Part shown: positions 49,909-62,008 of the stretch, in pieces
Layout: every line of letters starts with the position of its first letter
Position numbering within the stretch: position 1 is the first letter of the stretch
NCBI GenBank assembly: GCA_016931575.1
Contig: JAFGEO010000079.1
Span: 24,853 to 88,852 of the forward strand
Source: Bacteroidales bacterium
GTDB lineage: Bacteria > Bacteroidota > Bacteroidia > Bacteroidales > UBA10428
DNA: 64,000 nucleotides
Direction of reading: 5' to 3'
Notes under the pieces: generated by a model
The model's input: the letters and a program-made list of their open reading frames with translations, nothing else
Databases searched by the model: none
Told to the model about the DNA's origin: nothing
Translations under genes and position numbers: made by a program

Positions 49909-51537
49909 ATGAAAAAATTTCAGATTATCTTGATACTTAGCTTATTCGCATTTGAAATTTCACATGCATGCACTAATTTTCTGATCACAAAGGGGGCTAC
50001 AGTGGATGGATCGACCATGATAAGCTATGCTGCGGATGCACATGTTCTTTTCGGGGAATTGTATTACTATCCGGCGATGGTTTATAAGCCGGGGGATTCC
50101 CTGACAGTGTATGAATGGGATACAGGAAATAAACTTGGGCGCATTGCCCAGGCTCAGAAAACATACCAGGTAGTAGGGAATATGAACGAATATCAGGTGG
50201 CCATCGGGGAGACGACCTTCACAGGGAGGAGTGAACTTCAGGATACTACGGGGATCATCGATTATGGCTCCATGATGTACCTGGCGCTCAAGCGTGCCAA
50301 AACGGCTCGCGAGGCCATCGAGGTGATGACTTCTTTAGTTACGGAATATGGCTATTACAGTACGGGGGAGTCCATTTCGATCTCGGATCCGGATGAAGTC
50401 TGGATAATGGAAATTATTGGAAAAGGACCGGGCAATACCGGTGCTGTCTGGGTGGCACGAAGGATTCCTGATGGTTACATCAGCGGGCATGCCAATCAAG
50501 CCAGGATCACTACCTTTCCGCTGGATGATCCTGAGAACTGCCTTTATGCTGCGGATGTGATCGATGTGGCCCGTGCCAGGGGTTATTTTAAGGGGGAGGA
50601 TAAAGATTTCAGTTTCGCGGATGCCTACAGTCCGATAGATTTTGGCAATGCAAGGTTTTGCGAAGCACGCGTATGGTCGGGTTTCAGAAAGGTGAATAAT
50701 TCCATGGATCAGTATGAGGATTATGCCATGGGATACAACCTTCATAACAGGATGCCGCTTTGGATCAAGCCTGATGAAAAACTCTCGTTGCAGGATGTTA
50801 TGGGGATGATGCGTGATTATTTCGAAGGAACAAGTATGGATATGACACAGGATATTGGTGCAGGCCCCAATGGATGTATTGTCAGGTGGCGTCCGCTTAC
50901 CTGGGAAGTTGAGGGTAAAACCTACTTCAATGAACGGGCAATTTCCACCCAGCAAACGGGATTCTCATTTGTTGCCCAGAGCCGGTCCTGGTTACCTGAT
51001 CCGGTGGGTGGTGTGCTCTGGTTTGGGGTCGATGACACATACAGTACGGTTTATACACCAATGTACTGTGGGATTCGGGAGGCCCCGAAGGAATTTGCCG
51101 TGGGAAATGGTGCGATCATGCAGTTCGAAGAGGATGCAGCTTTTTGGGTATTCAACCAGGTTTCAAATCTCGCCTATACCCGGTACAACCTGATGATTCC
51201 TTTTATCCGGGAGAAACAAGCCGAACTGGAACAACAATTTATCAACGAGCTTACCAAGAAAGACAAAGAACTGACAGACCTCTACCATTCCAGCAAACGA
51301 AAATTCTATAAGCAGTTAACGGCATTTTCAAAGGATAAGTCGCAGCAGACACTGACAGAATGGAAAAATCTTTATAAGTTCCTTTTCACACGTTTCATGG
51401 ACGGCAATGTGAAAACGTATGTTCAGGGGGAACTGAATCCCAAGCTTGAACAACCTGGCTACAGCGAGGATTGGTATCAGAAAGTTATCGAACAAACCGG
51501 TGATAAGTTTTTGTACCCGGGAGGGGAAGGACACTAA
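49909..51537 (+). CDS. C69 family dipeptidase
   Basis: Signal peptide then CTNFLITKGATVDGSTMISYAADAH. Confidence 0.9.
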   Translation: MKKFQIILILSLFAFEISHACTNFLITKGATVDGSTMISYAADAHVLFGELYYYPAMVYKPGDSLTVYEWDTGNKLGRIAQAQKTYQVVGNMNEYQVAIGETTFTGRSELQDTTGIIDYGSMMYLALKRAKTAREAIEVMTSLVTEYGYYSTGESISISDPDEVWIMEIIGKGPGNTGAVWVARRIPDGYISGHANQARITTFPLDDPENCLYAADVIDVARARGYFKGEDKDFSFADAYSPIDFGNARFCEARVWSGFRKVNNSMDQYEDYAMGYNLHNRMPLWIKPDEKLSLQDVMGMMRDYFEGTSMDMTQDIGAGPNGCIVRWRPLTWEVEGKTYFNERAISTQQTGFSFVAQSRSWLPDPVGGVLWFGVDDTYSTVYTPMYCGIREAPKEFAVGNGAIMQFEEDAAFWVFNQVSNLAYTRYNLMIPFIREKQAELEQQFINELTKKDKELTDLYHSSKRKFYKQLTAFSKDKSQQTLTEWKNLYKFLFTRFMDGNVKTYVQGELNPKLEQPGYSEDWYQKVIEQTGDKFLYPGGEGH

Positions 51538-51793
51538 TTTACTATCTGGTCAGCAGGGCTGCATACCCCGATTTTATAGCGAAAGGCTCGCTGCAGCAGA
51601 TAAGCCCGGAAAGCCTTTTCGGTATCCACCGGGAGTATAAATCAGCCTTAATCGGTTTCTTTTGCAATTTATCGGCTGATAATTTGGCAAATGCGGAAAT
51701 TATTAAGGTTTCCTGTTGGGTGTATTGAAAAAATATTCGTAATATTGCGACCTGAAAAATCAGGATTTTAAGAACATTTAATATACAATCAGG

Positions 51794-52141
51794 ATGGATT
51801 TATTGAAAGTTGCTGAAGCACAGTTTGATGGAAGAAAAGAATTTCCGGCCTTTGGTGCAGGGGACACGATAACTGTTCATTATAAGATTAAGGAAGGAAA
51901 CAAGGAAAGAATACAGAATTTCCGTGGCGTTGTGCTGCAGCGGAAAGGAACAGGGGTCAAAGAAACCTTCACCGTAAGGAAAATGTCCGGAAACATCGGT
52001 GTAGAAAGAATTTTCCCTATCGCTTCCCCTTCTATTGATCAAATTGATGTCAACAAAAGAGGTCGTGTTCGTCGCGCAAGGATTTTCTACCTGCGTAAAC
52101 TTACCGGTAAGAAAGCCAGAATTCAGGAAAAAAGATTCTAA
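51794..52141 (+). CDS. rplS: 50S ribosomal protein L19
   Basis: [30 protein letters not shown] and [19 protein letters not shown]. Confidence 0.97.
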   Translation: MDLLKVAEAQFDGRKEFPAFGAGDTITVHYKIKEGNKERIQNFRGVVLQRKGTGVKETFTVRKMSGNIGVERIFPIASPSIDQIDVNKRGRVRRARIFYLRKLTGKKARIQEKRF

Positions 52142-52160
52142 AGTGATCATACAAAAAAAA

Positions 52161-52182
52161 GCCTTCATACCGAAGGCTTTTT
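52161..52182 (+). terminator. rplS terminator
   Basis: GCCTTC-ATAC-CGAAGGC with poly-A/poly-T flanks. Confidence 0.85.
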
Positions 52183-52425
52183 TTTTGCCCATAGGGCAGG
52201 TGTAACGCAGTTTTTGGGATCAGTCCTAAAAGTCGGGGAGGCATAGTTGAGTTAACAGTTACAAGCCACAAGTCACCAGATGGCCCTTGAATCCTGCCTT
52301 TAGTCCCAATCATAACTTTCGCCTCCTCAGTTAATCAATTCCTCAGTTCGTCAAGCCTATAAACCCATCAACTCAGAGGCCGGTTCTTCTGCTGATCCCA
52401 TGGCACTTTAGCTCAGGCAGTACTT

Positions 52426-52481
52426 CTAAACACCTAAACAACTAAACAACTAAACACCTAAACACCTAAACACCTAAACAA
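52426..52481. repeat. Short tandem repeat, seven copies of 8-nt CTAAACA(A/C)
   Basis: Direct count of consecutive CTAAACAC/CTAAACAA units. Confidence 0.9.
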
Positions 52482-52626
52482 AACACCAACATCTAACAAA
52501 CCTCTCAACCTCAATACCCCACCACCCATCCAAAAAGCACCCATCAACCCATTTTCTCAGACTTTCCGCGGATCCAAAATAACGAATACGGAAAACTTCA
52601 AATTCCCGGAAGTTATGCGTGCTTTG

Positions 52627-55437
52627 TTATTTAAGTTTTTCATCTGCCAGTTTCTGTGCTTCAGCCTGAACTTTATTTGCCTGTGCATCAGCTTCAGATT
52701 CCAGCTTCTTAGCTTTTTCATCAGCTTCTGCAAGTAGTTTTTTAGCAGCTGCTTCCTTAATCTTTTTCTCGGCAGGATTTTTGGCAGCAGCCACCATTTT
52801 GTCGGCATTTTTCTTTGCCTCAGCCCGTACCTGGTCTGCGGCTTTTTTACCATTCTTTCTGATTTCAGCAGCTTTCTGATCAGCTTCTTTCAGGATCTTA
52901 TCTGCTTCTTCACGGGCTTTGGCTTTGGTATCTTCCTTAATCTCCTCAGTTTTTTCCTTAACCAGTTCAACGCCCTTCTCTTTTGCTTCATCAACGACTC
53001 CCCCCAGAGTTTTACCGGCCATTTGTTTCAGGTCGAGCCTGATTTTCGGATCCAGCAGGTCTCCGCTTACCTTAATCAGAATATCTACCGTTTCAGGCTT
53101 TGTCAGTTCCATGCCCTGGGCTGCAGCTTTGCGGTAGAGACTGTTTACTGTTGGGTTTTCAACACCCAGAAGCGAGGAGGGGGCGCTGAGGTCAATGTCA
53201 TAATCGATGGTGTTACTGAAGGTGTGACTACCCCCAATTTTCAGGTTAGCCTTGCCCATTTTGGTATTGAAGGGTTTGACATGCAGGGTGCCGTCAACTA
53301 TACTGAAATCCAGGTTTATATCATTCAGTGTCATGTCGTCCAGGGCATCTGTATTCAACTCATCGCCAATTTTTTTGTAGATATCAGATCCCGTAATCCC
53401 AATTTTGCTTGAGGCAAGCTTTCCGCTTGCAGCGATGGATTCCAGAACCGGCCGCATATCCTGCCGGAGCATGCTCCGGAGGTTAATGCCAAGGGTGACC
53501 TTGCCATTTGCCTTATTGGCTATCGGGGTAATTTTCCCAAGTACTTCAAAAGTTTTTACGGCCTGCATGATATCGATCTGTGTGGCATCCACTTTCAGGT
53601 TCATCCAGGGGGTAGTGATATCGCGGGTATCATATTCTCCTGAAACTGCCAGTTTTCCATCCAGGCCATTCATGCTCAGATTCTTCAATTCAAGCACGCC
53701 TTCTTTCAGGAAGATATCTCCCTCGACATCTTTCAGGTCCATTTTATCATACATAAGGTTCCCGATGCTTGATGTAAAATGGAAGTTGATATTCGTTGGA
53801 AGTTCAATTACTTCAACCGGTGCGGATTCGGTTTCAGTGCTACCTGTTTCCTCAGTCTCTTCATCAGTCAGGAGTTCATTCAGGTCCAGCTTGTTGGATT
53901 TGAGGTTTAACTCACCTTTTATAGTCTCATCTTTAAGGATGTAGGGGATATAGTTGGTGACGCTGCCATTCAGCCTGATGTCACTTGAACCGAGTGTTGC
54001 ATCGAAATCAGCTACGCTGAGCTGTTTTGGAGAGAAATACAATTCAGCACTGCTAACATAAAGGTCTTTCGGCACATCAGGGCTTTCATACACCAGGTTC
54101 TTGATGATGATCGAGCCATCTGCCTGGAAGGATTCATACTGTTCCTTTTCGATAAAAGAATATTTACCCGTCCAGTCTACATCGGCCTTGATCTTTCCGG
54201 AAAGCTTTGTGTCTTCAAGCGGGATCACATCCTGCAGGGTCTTCAGGTTGACATCAGCCCTGAGCTGTCCGCTGAAGAAAGGATCGGTGTCGGGATTTCG
54301 CAAGCTGAGCCCTAAATCGATCGTATTACCCCCCAGGTCGAGGTGCAGCCTGTTCACATCGATGGTCGTACTGTCATAGTAGCTGCCATCATAATGGAAA
54401 TCAATATCGACATTTATGTCCCGGGCAGATTTCGGCAGGTCAGGATAACTGAAGGAACCATCCAGGATCTTAAGTTTTGCATCGAAATCGGAATTTGTTG
54501 AATCTGTGATCACTCCTTTCATTGTTGCAGCAAGCTTTATATCTCCATCTGCTTTCAGACTGCTGAAGCTGTGTTTATAAATAACAGGTATCAGCGAAAG
54601 AAATTTTTTGAAGGTTGCGTTGATCGTCCCAAAACTAAGGTCGAGTGTAATATCGTCTTCCGGCATGATGATGCTCCCTTTTAATTCCAGGTCGACATCA
54701 TTCAGTTTCATTTTGTTCTCTTTCAGGGTAAATACCCAGTCTTTGAGGTTAACATCAAGTTTTCCATCATAGATCAGTGCTGCATTCACCAGGTATGGGA
54801 ACTGGTCCATGCTGAAGCTGAAGCTTTTTGCGTCGGAGGTGAATTCAAGCATGGTATTTTCTTCGGAAAGGTCTCCCTTCATGCTGATATTGAAATGTCT
54901 GAGCGAACCGAACATGTCCGATCCATAGTCAGAATAACGGATGTATGCGTCAGTCATGCTAAAACGTTTCAGCACAATATTTAAGCTGGTCTCCTCTTCA
55001 GGTTCAGCTTCCTCTTCATCGTCACCAACCATAATATCCCAGTTTGCCTGTCCGTCTTCTGAATAGATGATGTGAAGAGTCGGCTTATTAATATCAATCC
55101 GTTTTACATCAATGTCATCCATTTTTATTGCACTGAAAAGATTCACGGCAACATCAATGGTTTCGGCATACAGGAGAGTATCGCCATCAAAAGCTTCCAC
55201 CCCGATGATTGTCAGTCCTTCAATTCTGACGCCCAGGTTGGGGAAGTTCCTGAAGAGTGATAGGCTGGCATCGGTAAATGATGCCCTTGCATTCAGGTTT
55301 TGCGCCAGTTGCTCATTGGCTATTTTAATAATCTTTCCTTTGAACAGGAACGGGGTTATGAATAGTAGTAGAAGCAGCCCTGCAAATACGATCAGCGTAA
55401 TTTTTATGGCCTTCCGGAATTTCGACGCCTTTTTCAT
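52627..55437 (-). CDS. AsmA family protein with Ala/Lys/Glu-rich helical C-terminal tail
   Basis: N-terminal TM, AsmA-like N and C regions, then about 130 aa charged helical tail. Confidence 0.85.
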   Translation of the reverse strand: MKKASKFRKAIKITLIVFAGLLLLLFITPFLFKGKIIKIANEQLAQNLNARASFTDASLSLFRNFPNLGVRIEGLTIIGVEAFDGDTLLYAETIDVAVNLFSAIKMDDIDVKRIDINKPTLHIIYSEDGQANWDIMVGDDEEEAEPEEETSLNIVLKRFSMTDAYIRYSDYGSDMFGSLRHFNISMKGDLSEENTMLEFTSDAKSFSFSMDQFPYLVNAALIYDGKLDVNLKDWVFTLKENKMKLNDVDLELKGSIIMPEDDITLDLSFGTINATFKKFLSLIPVIYKHSFSSLKADGDIKLAATMKGVITDSTNSDFDAKLKILDGSFSYPDLPKSARDINVDIDFHYDGSYYDSTTIDVNRLHLDLGGNTIDLGLSLRNPDTDPFFSGQLRADVNLKTLQDVIPLEDTKLSGKIKADVDWTGKYSFIEKEQYESFQADGSIIIKNLVYESPDVPKDLYVSSAELYFSPKQLSVADFDATLGSSDIRLNGSVTNYIPYILKDETIKGELNLKSNKLDLNELLTDEETEETGSTETESAPVEVIELPTNINFHFTSSIGNLMYDKMDLKDVEGDIFLKEGVLELKNLSMNGLDGKLAVSGEYDTRDITTPWMNLKVDATQIDIMQAVKTFEVLGKITPIANKANGKVTLGINLRSMLRQDMRPVLESIAASGKLASSKIGITGSDIYKKIGDELNTDALDDMTLNDINLDFSIVDGTLHVKPFNTKMGKANLKIGGSHTFSNTIDYDIDLSAPSSLLGVENPTVNSLYRKAAAQGMELTKPETVDILIKVSGDLLDPKIRLDLKQMAGKTLGGVVDEAKEKGVELVKEKTEEIKEDTKAKAREEADKILKEADQKAAEIRKNGKKAADQVRAEAKKNADKMVAAAKNPAEKKIKEAAAKKLLAEADEKAKKLESEADAQANKVQAEAQKLADEKLK

Positions 55438-55848
55438 TGGACAGTGATTTAGTTGTTTTCCTAAAATTAAAAAGAAACCATGAAAAGTTCAGGGAAGAGG
55501 ATCAATTCTTTCTACACAACAGGGTATTTTATAGTTATTCTGCAAGTTGCGGTGTTTGGAGATTCTTCCTCCCCTCAATCTACGGAAATGTTACGTATAG
55601 TACATCTGATGAGCAAATCAGATACTAAGCCCAAACCCTCACGCAAGAATAGTCGTTTTGCCTTTAGCGGTATAGCCAGTCTATCCTTTTAGCTGAAAAC
55701 CTGGCAATTAAGCCCAGACAGTTCCTCAATTCCTCAGTTCCTAAACTCAACCTTCTCAACCCATCACTCCAATAAATCCCCGGTATTATCCTGAGAAACC
55801 GGTTGATGGTAAATTCTTTACCGGGCAATTGTTGTCAGATCGTCTAAA

Positions 55849-58800
55849 ATGAAGTATCTTAATTTGTCATTTATGTTTTCTATGAAAAAGACGGGGAAGG
55901 TTTGGGTAACGACCGGTCGTTATTTGGTAGAGGTCCTTTTGATTTTTTTCTCTGTACTATCGGGGGCATGGATAGGCTATGAATCGCTGCGTTTCCTGGA
56001 GTTTTCAATGCCGGTGTGGCCTGTATACGGGATTGCAGCCGGCTTGCTGCTGGTATATGGGCGAAAGCATCTGTTCACGGTATTTGCCAGTCTTTTTCTA
56101 TCCTTTCTGATCTTCGATTATGCAGCAATTTTTCCGGGAGGCTTTTCTTCCGGTCTTATTCTTGCCTTGGGAATGAGTTTCACAGGGATCATCCTGGTGG
56201 CTGTCCGTTATTTTCTTGTGCAGTGGTTTATTCGGCAGGGAACTATCCTGACATCTCCAACCTCTTTTTTCAAGCTGGTATTTATCCTTGTAAGCAGTTC
56301 CGTTTTGTTGCTTGCGCTCCCACTGAAGCCTGGCATGGTTGGGTCGGGACTGGGAGATGAATTGCTCCTGTCATGGGCAGGGGCTGAGCTGGTTGGGGCT
56401 GTCATCTTCATTCCTTTTATTCTTAGTTTGAGCAAACCTTATGCATCCGGGAACCATGTAGTGACCTTCATCGAGTATCTGCTGATTGTTGTGCTTATCG
56501 TTTCTATGGTCACCCTGTTTTTTGTGTTGGAGGGCAGGCATGCAGAAAAGATCAGCTATATCCTTCTTCCATTATTATTCTGGATAGCATTTCGTTTCAG
56601 TGTAAGGGATACGCTGGGCAGTCTGATCGTTCTTGCCGGATTAACAACTTTGCTGACCATACGGAATATCAGGGGGCAGGAGGGACTCCTCTATTTTTAT
56701 GACCTGTTTTTTGCGCAGCTATACTTAGTTTTTACAACCAGCATATTGCTTCTGGTTAATAATTTTGCCTCCAGGTTGCGAAAGGGGTCGTATCAACACG
56801 ACAGACTTGAAGAGCCGGAGCCTGATGAGGAGGTTCATCCGGGTAAGGCAGGTATTTTGACCGGATTACCTGAGATCGCCAAACTAGCCGTCGAGAACAG
56901 TCCCGGAACTGTTGTGGTTACTGAACCTGACGGGACTATTGTATACGCCAACAAGGCTTTTACGCGAATTACCGGCTATGCTGCCGAAGAAGTGTTAGGC
57001 AAGAACCCGAGAATCTTCAAATCCGATTATCACGATGATGCATACTATAAAAAGCTGTGGCTGACAATTTCAGCCGGCAGGGAATGGCAGGGTACTTTTT
57101 ACAACCGGAAAAAGGATAATACCTTCTACTGGGAGGAAGCCACCATCGTCCCGGTGTTCCATCAGGGGAAAATCTCTCATTTTGTATGCACAAAAGAAGA
57201 CATTACTACCCGGAAACTTGCAGTTGAAGCCCTGACAGCCAGTGAAGAACAATTCCGGATCCTTGCCCAACACAGTCCGGTGGTGATCCTTAAGATCAAT
57301 GATTCGGGCACAATTATCTACATGAACAAGGAAATTAAGGGACTTTTTCCTGATAAGATGATCGGTAAGCCTGTTTATAGTTTTATCGATGACAGGTACC
57401 ATTCCATCGCCTGTGAAAATGTAGCTCTATGTTTTAAAGGCCAGATCATCACCAGCTTTGAGATCACCTTGAATCATCCGGCCCAGGGGATCCTGTATTT
57501 CGATGTAGTCATTGCGCCGATCATTCGGAACCGGAATGTTGACGAAGCTATTGTGATTCTTCAGGATATCACCGAGGTAGTATTTTCCCGTGAGGTTATT
57601 CGTGAAAGTGAAAAAAAATACCGTCTGCTTGCTGAAAATGTGGCCGACATCATTTGGGTCGTTGACAGGAATCTCCGCTTTACATTTATCAGTCCCAGTG
57701 TCAGGGAAATTGCCGGATACGAGCCGGAGGAGATCATGAAAATGAACATTCGGAAGTACCTGCCCGATTTGCCCTTTGCCTACCTTCGGGCGCTCAACCG
57801 TCTTAGAAAGGACCTCGACACGGAATTTATCAAGGTAGCTGATCAGAAGTGGGAATCACAGCTGATCCGGAAAGACGGCGAGATAATCTGGCTTGAATCA
57901 CAGATTAAACCCGTTAGTACGCTCGAAAATAAGTTTAACGGGCTGATTGGTGTTTCCCGGGACGTTACCACCCGTAAAATATCAGAAGTAGCTCTGAAGG
58001 AGAGCGAGGAGAAGTTCCGGTCCTTTTTTGAGGATACCAATGCAATCATTCTGTTGATCGATCCTGAAAACTGGAAGATTGAAGATGCCAATAACGCAGC
58101 GCTTACCTTTTACGGATGCACAAAGGAGGAGATCAGGAAGATGAATTTTTACAAGATGGCTGTAGGTGATGAGGCAGAAAAGTCGCTATGGTTTGAGGAA
58201 ATCCGGAAAGGCAAAAAGGCATTGATCAATATGCAGCAAAAGCTGAAACGGGGACAGGTCAAAGATATTTCCGTGTATCCGACGCTGATTGACATCGGGG
58301 ATCAGGTGCTGCTCTTTACCATCATCCAGGATATTACCCGCAGGATGCGTGCAATACGGGCGCTTAAGGACAGCGAATCGAAGAAGCTTGCCCTGCTGAA
58401 GATCATTCCCGACCTCATCTTTGTGGTAGACCGTAAAGGGATTATAACAGATATTTATACCGATAAACCGTCCCGTCTGATCCTTCCACCTTCAGAGATG
58501 CTGGGGAAAAAACTGATCACAGTAATTCCTGAAAATGTAATTAAGGATTTTAAGTTGCAGCTGGAAAAAGCTTTTACTACTCGTGAGATTATCACATTTG
58601 ATTATTCTTACAAAAAAGACAGGGAGATACTTTTTGAAGAGGTCAGGATCATCATGAGTGGGCATGATGAATTGCTCATCATTATTCGCGATATTACTGA
58701 GTTGAAATCCAATGAGATGGAGCTTAAAAGAGCCTGGGAGGAAGCCGAGAAGGCCAACTCGGCAAAAAGTGCTTTCCTTGCCAATATGAGTCATGAGATC

Positions 58801-60246
58801 CGTACCCCCATCAATGCCGTCATTGGATTTACCGAGTTGCTGGGGAAAGAGCTGCAGTCATCGCACCTTATGGAATACCTGAATTCGATAAAATCGAGTA
58901 GCAAGACCTTGCTAAGTCTGATCGATGATGTGTTGGACCTTTCCAAGATTGAGGCGGGAGAGCTTTCCCTGAAACCTGAATTGGTCAATCCTTCCACCTT
59001 GTTTTCTGAGATCAGGGATGTATTCTGGCTGAAGATGCGACAGAAAAAGCTGAAGCTGGAGATGGATATTATGGATGATGTACCGCAAGCACTGTTTATT
59101 GATGAGCTCAGGTTCCGTCAAATCCTGATCAACCTGGTCGGGAATGCCTATAAGTTTACGGAGAAGGGGGCTATCGTCGTAAAGCTGGAGATCGATGAAA
59201 AGATCCTGGTTGACGGGAATGCTTATGTTGATCTGATCCTCAGGGTGTCTGATACGGGTATTGGTATAGCAAGTGAATCGCAGAAGATGATCTTCGAAGC
59301 TTTTAAACAGCAGGATGAACAGGATAGCCGCAAGTATGGTGGCACGGGACTGGGTCTGGCAATTACCCGGCGGATCGTGGAACTGATGGAGGGTGAGATA
59401 CAGCTGGAGAGTGAGCTTGGGAAAGGCAGTACCTTCACCATCTGGTTACCAAAAATCCGGGCAGGGGAACGGAAAGCGTCTGAACCCTTAAGGCCCGATG
59501 ATGACAGAAGGGTCCTGTTTGAAAACGCAAAGATTCTGATCGCTGATGATTTGCTCATCAACCGGGAGTTGCTGAAGGGAATAGTTAAAGGCACATCAAT
59601 ACGCTTTATTGAGGCAGCTGATGGTGTTGAAACCCTGGAATGTATGAGGCGCGAGCATCCTGACATACTTTTGCTCGACCTGAATATGCCTAAGATGAAT
59701 GGTTTTGAGGTCGCTGAAAAAGCCCGGCAGGACAATACCATAAAGGACATCCCGATTATTGCCATCTCGGCAACGCGAATTGCCGAGAAGGAGAGGGAGC
59801 GGGCGAAACTGTTCAATGTGTTTATACCCAAACCTTTCGACGTATACGACCTGATCAATGAGCTTAAGAAATACCTCAGGTACAGGGAAATTGTCTCCGT
59901 AAAGGAGGTCACTGCTGAGAATGGCGCCGGAGTGCAGTTTCTGGATGGATTGAGCATGCCGCAACTCAAAATTATGAAGAAGAAAATTGAGGAACTCCAG
60001 TATACCGAAAAGCAGATCATGGATTCTTCCTCCTTCAATGAGATCGGGGACTATGCCAATGATGTGCTGACTTTTGCAAACAACTACGATATTTCTATCT
60101 TGCGCGATACTGCAAGGCAGATCCTGACAGCTTCAAAGAACTTTGATATTGAAGAGATTAATCATTCGATTACCGAATTCCCGGCGATTTTTAAATGGAT
60201 AAGAGATGAAATCGAAAAACGATCACGAGCAGACAAAAAGGCATAA
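55849..60246 (+). CDS. MASE1-like multi-PAS hybrid histidine kinase (1465 aa)
   Basis: Eight or so N-terminal TMs, about five PAS domains, H-box [20 protein letters not shown], HATPase, [20 protein letters not shown], extra helical C-terminus. Confidence 0.92.
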   Translation: MKYLNLSFMFSMKKTGKVWVTTGRYLVEVLLIFFSVLSGAWIGYESLRFLEFSMPVWPVYGIAAGLLLVYGRKHLFTVFASLFLSFLIFDYAAIFPGGFSSGLILALGMSFTGIILVAVRYFLVQWFIRQGTILTSPTSFFKLVFILVSSSVLLLALPLKPGMVGSGLGDELLLSWAGAELVGAVIFIPFILSLSKPYASGNHVVTFIEYLLIVVLIVSMVTLFFVLEGRHAEKISYILLPLLFWIAFRFSVRDTLGSLIVLAGLTTLLTIRNIRGQEGLLYFYDLFFAQLYLVFTTSILLLVNNFASRLRKGSYQHDRLEEPEPDEEVHPGKAGILTGLPEIAKLAVENSPGTVVVTEPDGTIVYANKAFTRITGYAAEEVLGKNPRIFKSDYHDDAYYKKLWLTISAGREWQGTFYNRKKDNTFYWEEATIVPVFHQGKISHFVCTKEDITTRKLAVEALTASEEQFRILAQHSPVVILKINDSGTIIYMNKEIKGLFPDKMIGKPVYSFIDDRYHSIACENVALCFKGQIITSFEITLNHPAQGILYFDVVIAPIIRNRNVDEAIVILQDITEVVFSREVIRESEKKYRLLAENVADIIWVVDRNLRFTFISPSVREIAGYEPEEIMKMNIRKYLPDLPFAYLRALNRLRKDLDTEFIKVADQKWESQLIRKDGEIIWLESQIKPVSTLENKFNGLIGVSRDVTTRKISEVALKESEEKFRSFFEDTNAIILLIDPENWKIEDANNAALTFYGCTKEEIRKMNFYKMAVGDEAEKSLWFEEIRKGKKALINMQQKLKRGQVKDISVYPTLIDIGDQVLLFTIIQDITRRMRAIRALKDSESKKLALLKIIPDLIFVVDRKGIITDIYTDKPSRLILPPSEMLGKKLITVIPENVIKDFKLQLEKAFTTREIITFDYSYKKDREILFEEVRIIMSGHDELLIIIRDITELKSNEMELKRAWEEAEKANSAKSAFLANMSHEIRTPINAVIGFTELLGKELQSSHLMEYLNSIKSSSKTLLSLIDDVLDLSKIEAGELSLKPELVNPSTLFSEIRDVFWLKMRQKKLKLEMDIMDDVPQALFIDELRFRQILINLVGNAYKFTEKGAIVVKLEIDEKILVDGNAYVDLILRVSDTGIGIASESQKMIFEAFKQQDEQDSRKYGGTGLGLAITRRIVELMEGEIQLESELGKGSTFTIWLPKIRAGERKASEPLRPDDDRRVLFENAKILIADDLLINRELLKGIVKGTSIRFIEAADGVETLECMRREHPDILLLDLNMPKMNGFEVAEKARQDNTIKDIPIIAISATRIAEKERERAKLFNVFIPKPFDVYDLINELKKYLRYREIVSVKEVTAENGAGVQFLDGLSMPQLKIMKKKIEELQYTEKQIMDSSSFNEIGDYANDVLTFANNYDISILRDTARQILTASKNFDIEEINHSITEFPAIFKWIRDEIEKRSRADKKA

Positions 60247-61336
60247 TTACGCCATATTAATTGTGGATGATGTCCCGAAAAACATCCAGCTGGTTGCCAA
60301 ATTCCTGACCGGCGAGGGGTATGAACTTTTTTTTGCGCAAAATGGTGAGGCGGCTCTGAAACAGGTAAATAACCGCAAGTTTGATCTCATTCTGCTGGAT
60401 GTGATGATGCCTGAAATGGATGGTTTTGAGGTTTGTGAAAGAATCAAAGCTTCGGAGTCAACAAAGGACATTCCTGTAATATTCCTCACAGCCAAGACGG
60501 ATGAGAATGCTATCGGCCGTGGCTTTTCACTCGGGGGAGTTGATTATATCACCAAACCCTTTAACCCTGTTGAGCTGACAGCCAGGGTACGGACCCACCT
60601 TAAGCTTCGGCAGCGGGAGCGGGAGCTCAGTGACCTGAATGCCACCAAAGACACCTTGCTATCAGTGATCAGTCACGACCTTAAAACACCCTTCTTCAAC
60701 ATTATGGGTCTGGGTGAAATATTACTCAGTCAGTATGAGTCCCTTAGCGATGAAGATGTTAAGGAGTTTATCACTAACATCGTCGATTCATCCAGAGTGT
60801 CACACAGTCTCCTGGATAATTTACTGAACTGGACGAGGATACAGACCGGGAAAATAAAACACAGCCCCGAAATAATAGACTTGAAGGAGCTTGTTGAAGA
60901 TATCCTGCGTTTTGTCCGTCAGCAGGCCATCAACAAGGAAGTGGAATGCACGGAGGAATTGCATGATGAGACGCAGGTATATGCGGACAGTAATATGGTG
61001 CAGACCATTTTGAGGAACCTGGTCACCAATGCGATAAAATATACCCCCAGGGGAGGGAAAATTGTCCTGAAGGTAGCTGGGGACAGGGAGAAGGTAAACA
61101 TTGAAGTAAGTGACACAGGGGTTGGGTTGTCTGAGGAGCGCAGGAAGTCCCTTTTTACATCGGGCACCATATCATCAACACCCGGCACCGACAATGAACC
61201 CGGAACGGGTTTTGGGCTGATCCTGACTCATGAATTTGTGAACCTGAACAAGGGGACCATTGAGGTTGAAAGTGAGCTGGGGAAGGGCACTACTTTCAGG
61301 GTAAGTTTGCCGGGTGTAGAAAAGGCGAAAACTTGA
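60206..61336 (+). CDS. Response regulator-histidine kinase (REC-HisKA-HATPase)
   Basis: N-terminal [20 protein letters not shown], then [17 protein letters not shown]; overlaps upstream kinase by 41 nt. Confidence 0.92.
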   Translation: MKSKNDHEQTKRHNYAILIVDDVPKNIQLVAKFLTGEGYELFFAQNGEAALKQVNNRKFDLILLDVMMPEMDGFEVCERIKASESTKDIPVIFLTAKTDENAIGRGFSLGGVDYITKPFNPVELTARVRTHLKLRQRERELSDLNATKDTLLSVISHDLKTPFFNIMGLGEILLSQYESLSDEDVKEFITNIVDSSRVSHSLLDNLLNWTRIQTGKIKHSPEIIDLKELVEDILRFVRQQAINKEVECTEELHDETQVYADSNMVQTILRNLVTNAIKYTPRGGKIVLKVAGDREKVNIEVSDTGVGLSEERRKSLFTSGTISSTPGTDNEPGTGFGLILTHEFVNLNKGTIEVESELGKGTTFRVSLPGVEKAKT

Positions 61337-61438
61337 ATCCAAAAATTGGATTTGAATAAATAATATTAATATATTTGCACTCGCTTTGCCCGCCATAGCC
61401 TAGGCGAAAGGGGGCTTAAAAGAAGCAAACTGAAATAC

Positions 61439-61512
61439 GGACTTGTAGCATAATTGGATAGTGCACCTGACTACGGATCAGGAGGTTGGGGGTTCGAGTC
61501 CCTCCAAGTTCA
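61439..61512 (+). tRNA. tRNA-Arg (ACG)
   Basis: Acceptor GGACTTG/CAAGTTC, anticodon arm CTGA-CTACGGA-TCAG, T-arm GGGGG-TTCGAGT-CCCTC, discriminator A; CCA not encoded. Confidence 0.95.
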
Positions 61513-61515
61513 CTG

Positions 61516-61552
61516 AAAAGCCCTGTAAATAGTTGATTTACAGGGCTTTTTC
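61516..61552 (+). terminator. Terminator after tRNA-Arg
   Basis: Perfect 15-bp stem AAAAGCCCTGTAAAT-AGTTG-ATTTACAGGGCTTTT. Confidence 0.9.
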
Positions 61553-61623
61553 TTTATAAGGTGCGGGAATCAGTGCGGTACTGCAAAACGCTCATGTTCC
61601 TGTGTATTGTGTGCAGATTTTTA

Positions 61624-61980
61624 TTAATCATTTATCTTTTGTAAAAAATCTCCATCAATTATCAATAACTTTACTCCATTAACAGTAGTTGAACGATGAG
61701 AACTCAGATCATCAGTAACCACATAGGTCATTCCTTTTGTTAATGTAGATTTTTTACCATCGTTGAGTTCACTCACAAAATCGCCCTCCAGACAATGTAC
61801 TATATGTCCTTTTGTACACCAGTGGTCAGCAACATAGCCTTTTGAATATTCAACTAATCTTATTCTTAGTCCTTCAAATTGAATGGTCTGCCAATAAGCA
61901 ATACCTGTTTCACCTGTATGTTCAGTTTTTGGTATGTTTGTCCAATCAATCGTTTGAAATGGAATATTTCTGTTATTCAT
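61624..61980 (-). CDS. DHCW-motif cupin fold protein
   Basis: 118 aa cupin with DHWCTKGHIVHCLEGDF. Confidence 0.85.
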   Translation of the reverse strand: MNNRNIPFQTIDWTNIPKTEHTGETGIAYWQTIQFEGLRIRLVEYSKGYVADHWCTKGHIVHCLEGDFVSELNDGKKSTLTKGMTYVVTDDLSSHRSTTVNGVKLLIIDGDFLQKIND

Positions 61981-62008
61981 CTTATTTACTGTTATAAATT
62001 ATTTACGC

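Noticed and set aside
52426-52481. Possible CRISPR-like array
   Set aside because: Repeat unit is only 8 nt and contiguous with no spacers; simple tandem repeat
61439-61512. Integrase-bearing prophage/ICE at the tRNA
   Set aside because: No integrase, phage or conjugation gene and no duplicate of the tRNA 3' end seen inside the window
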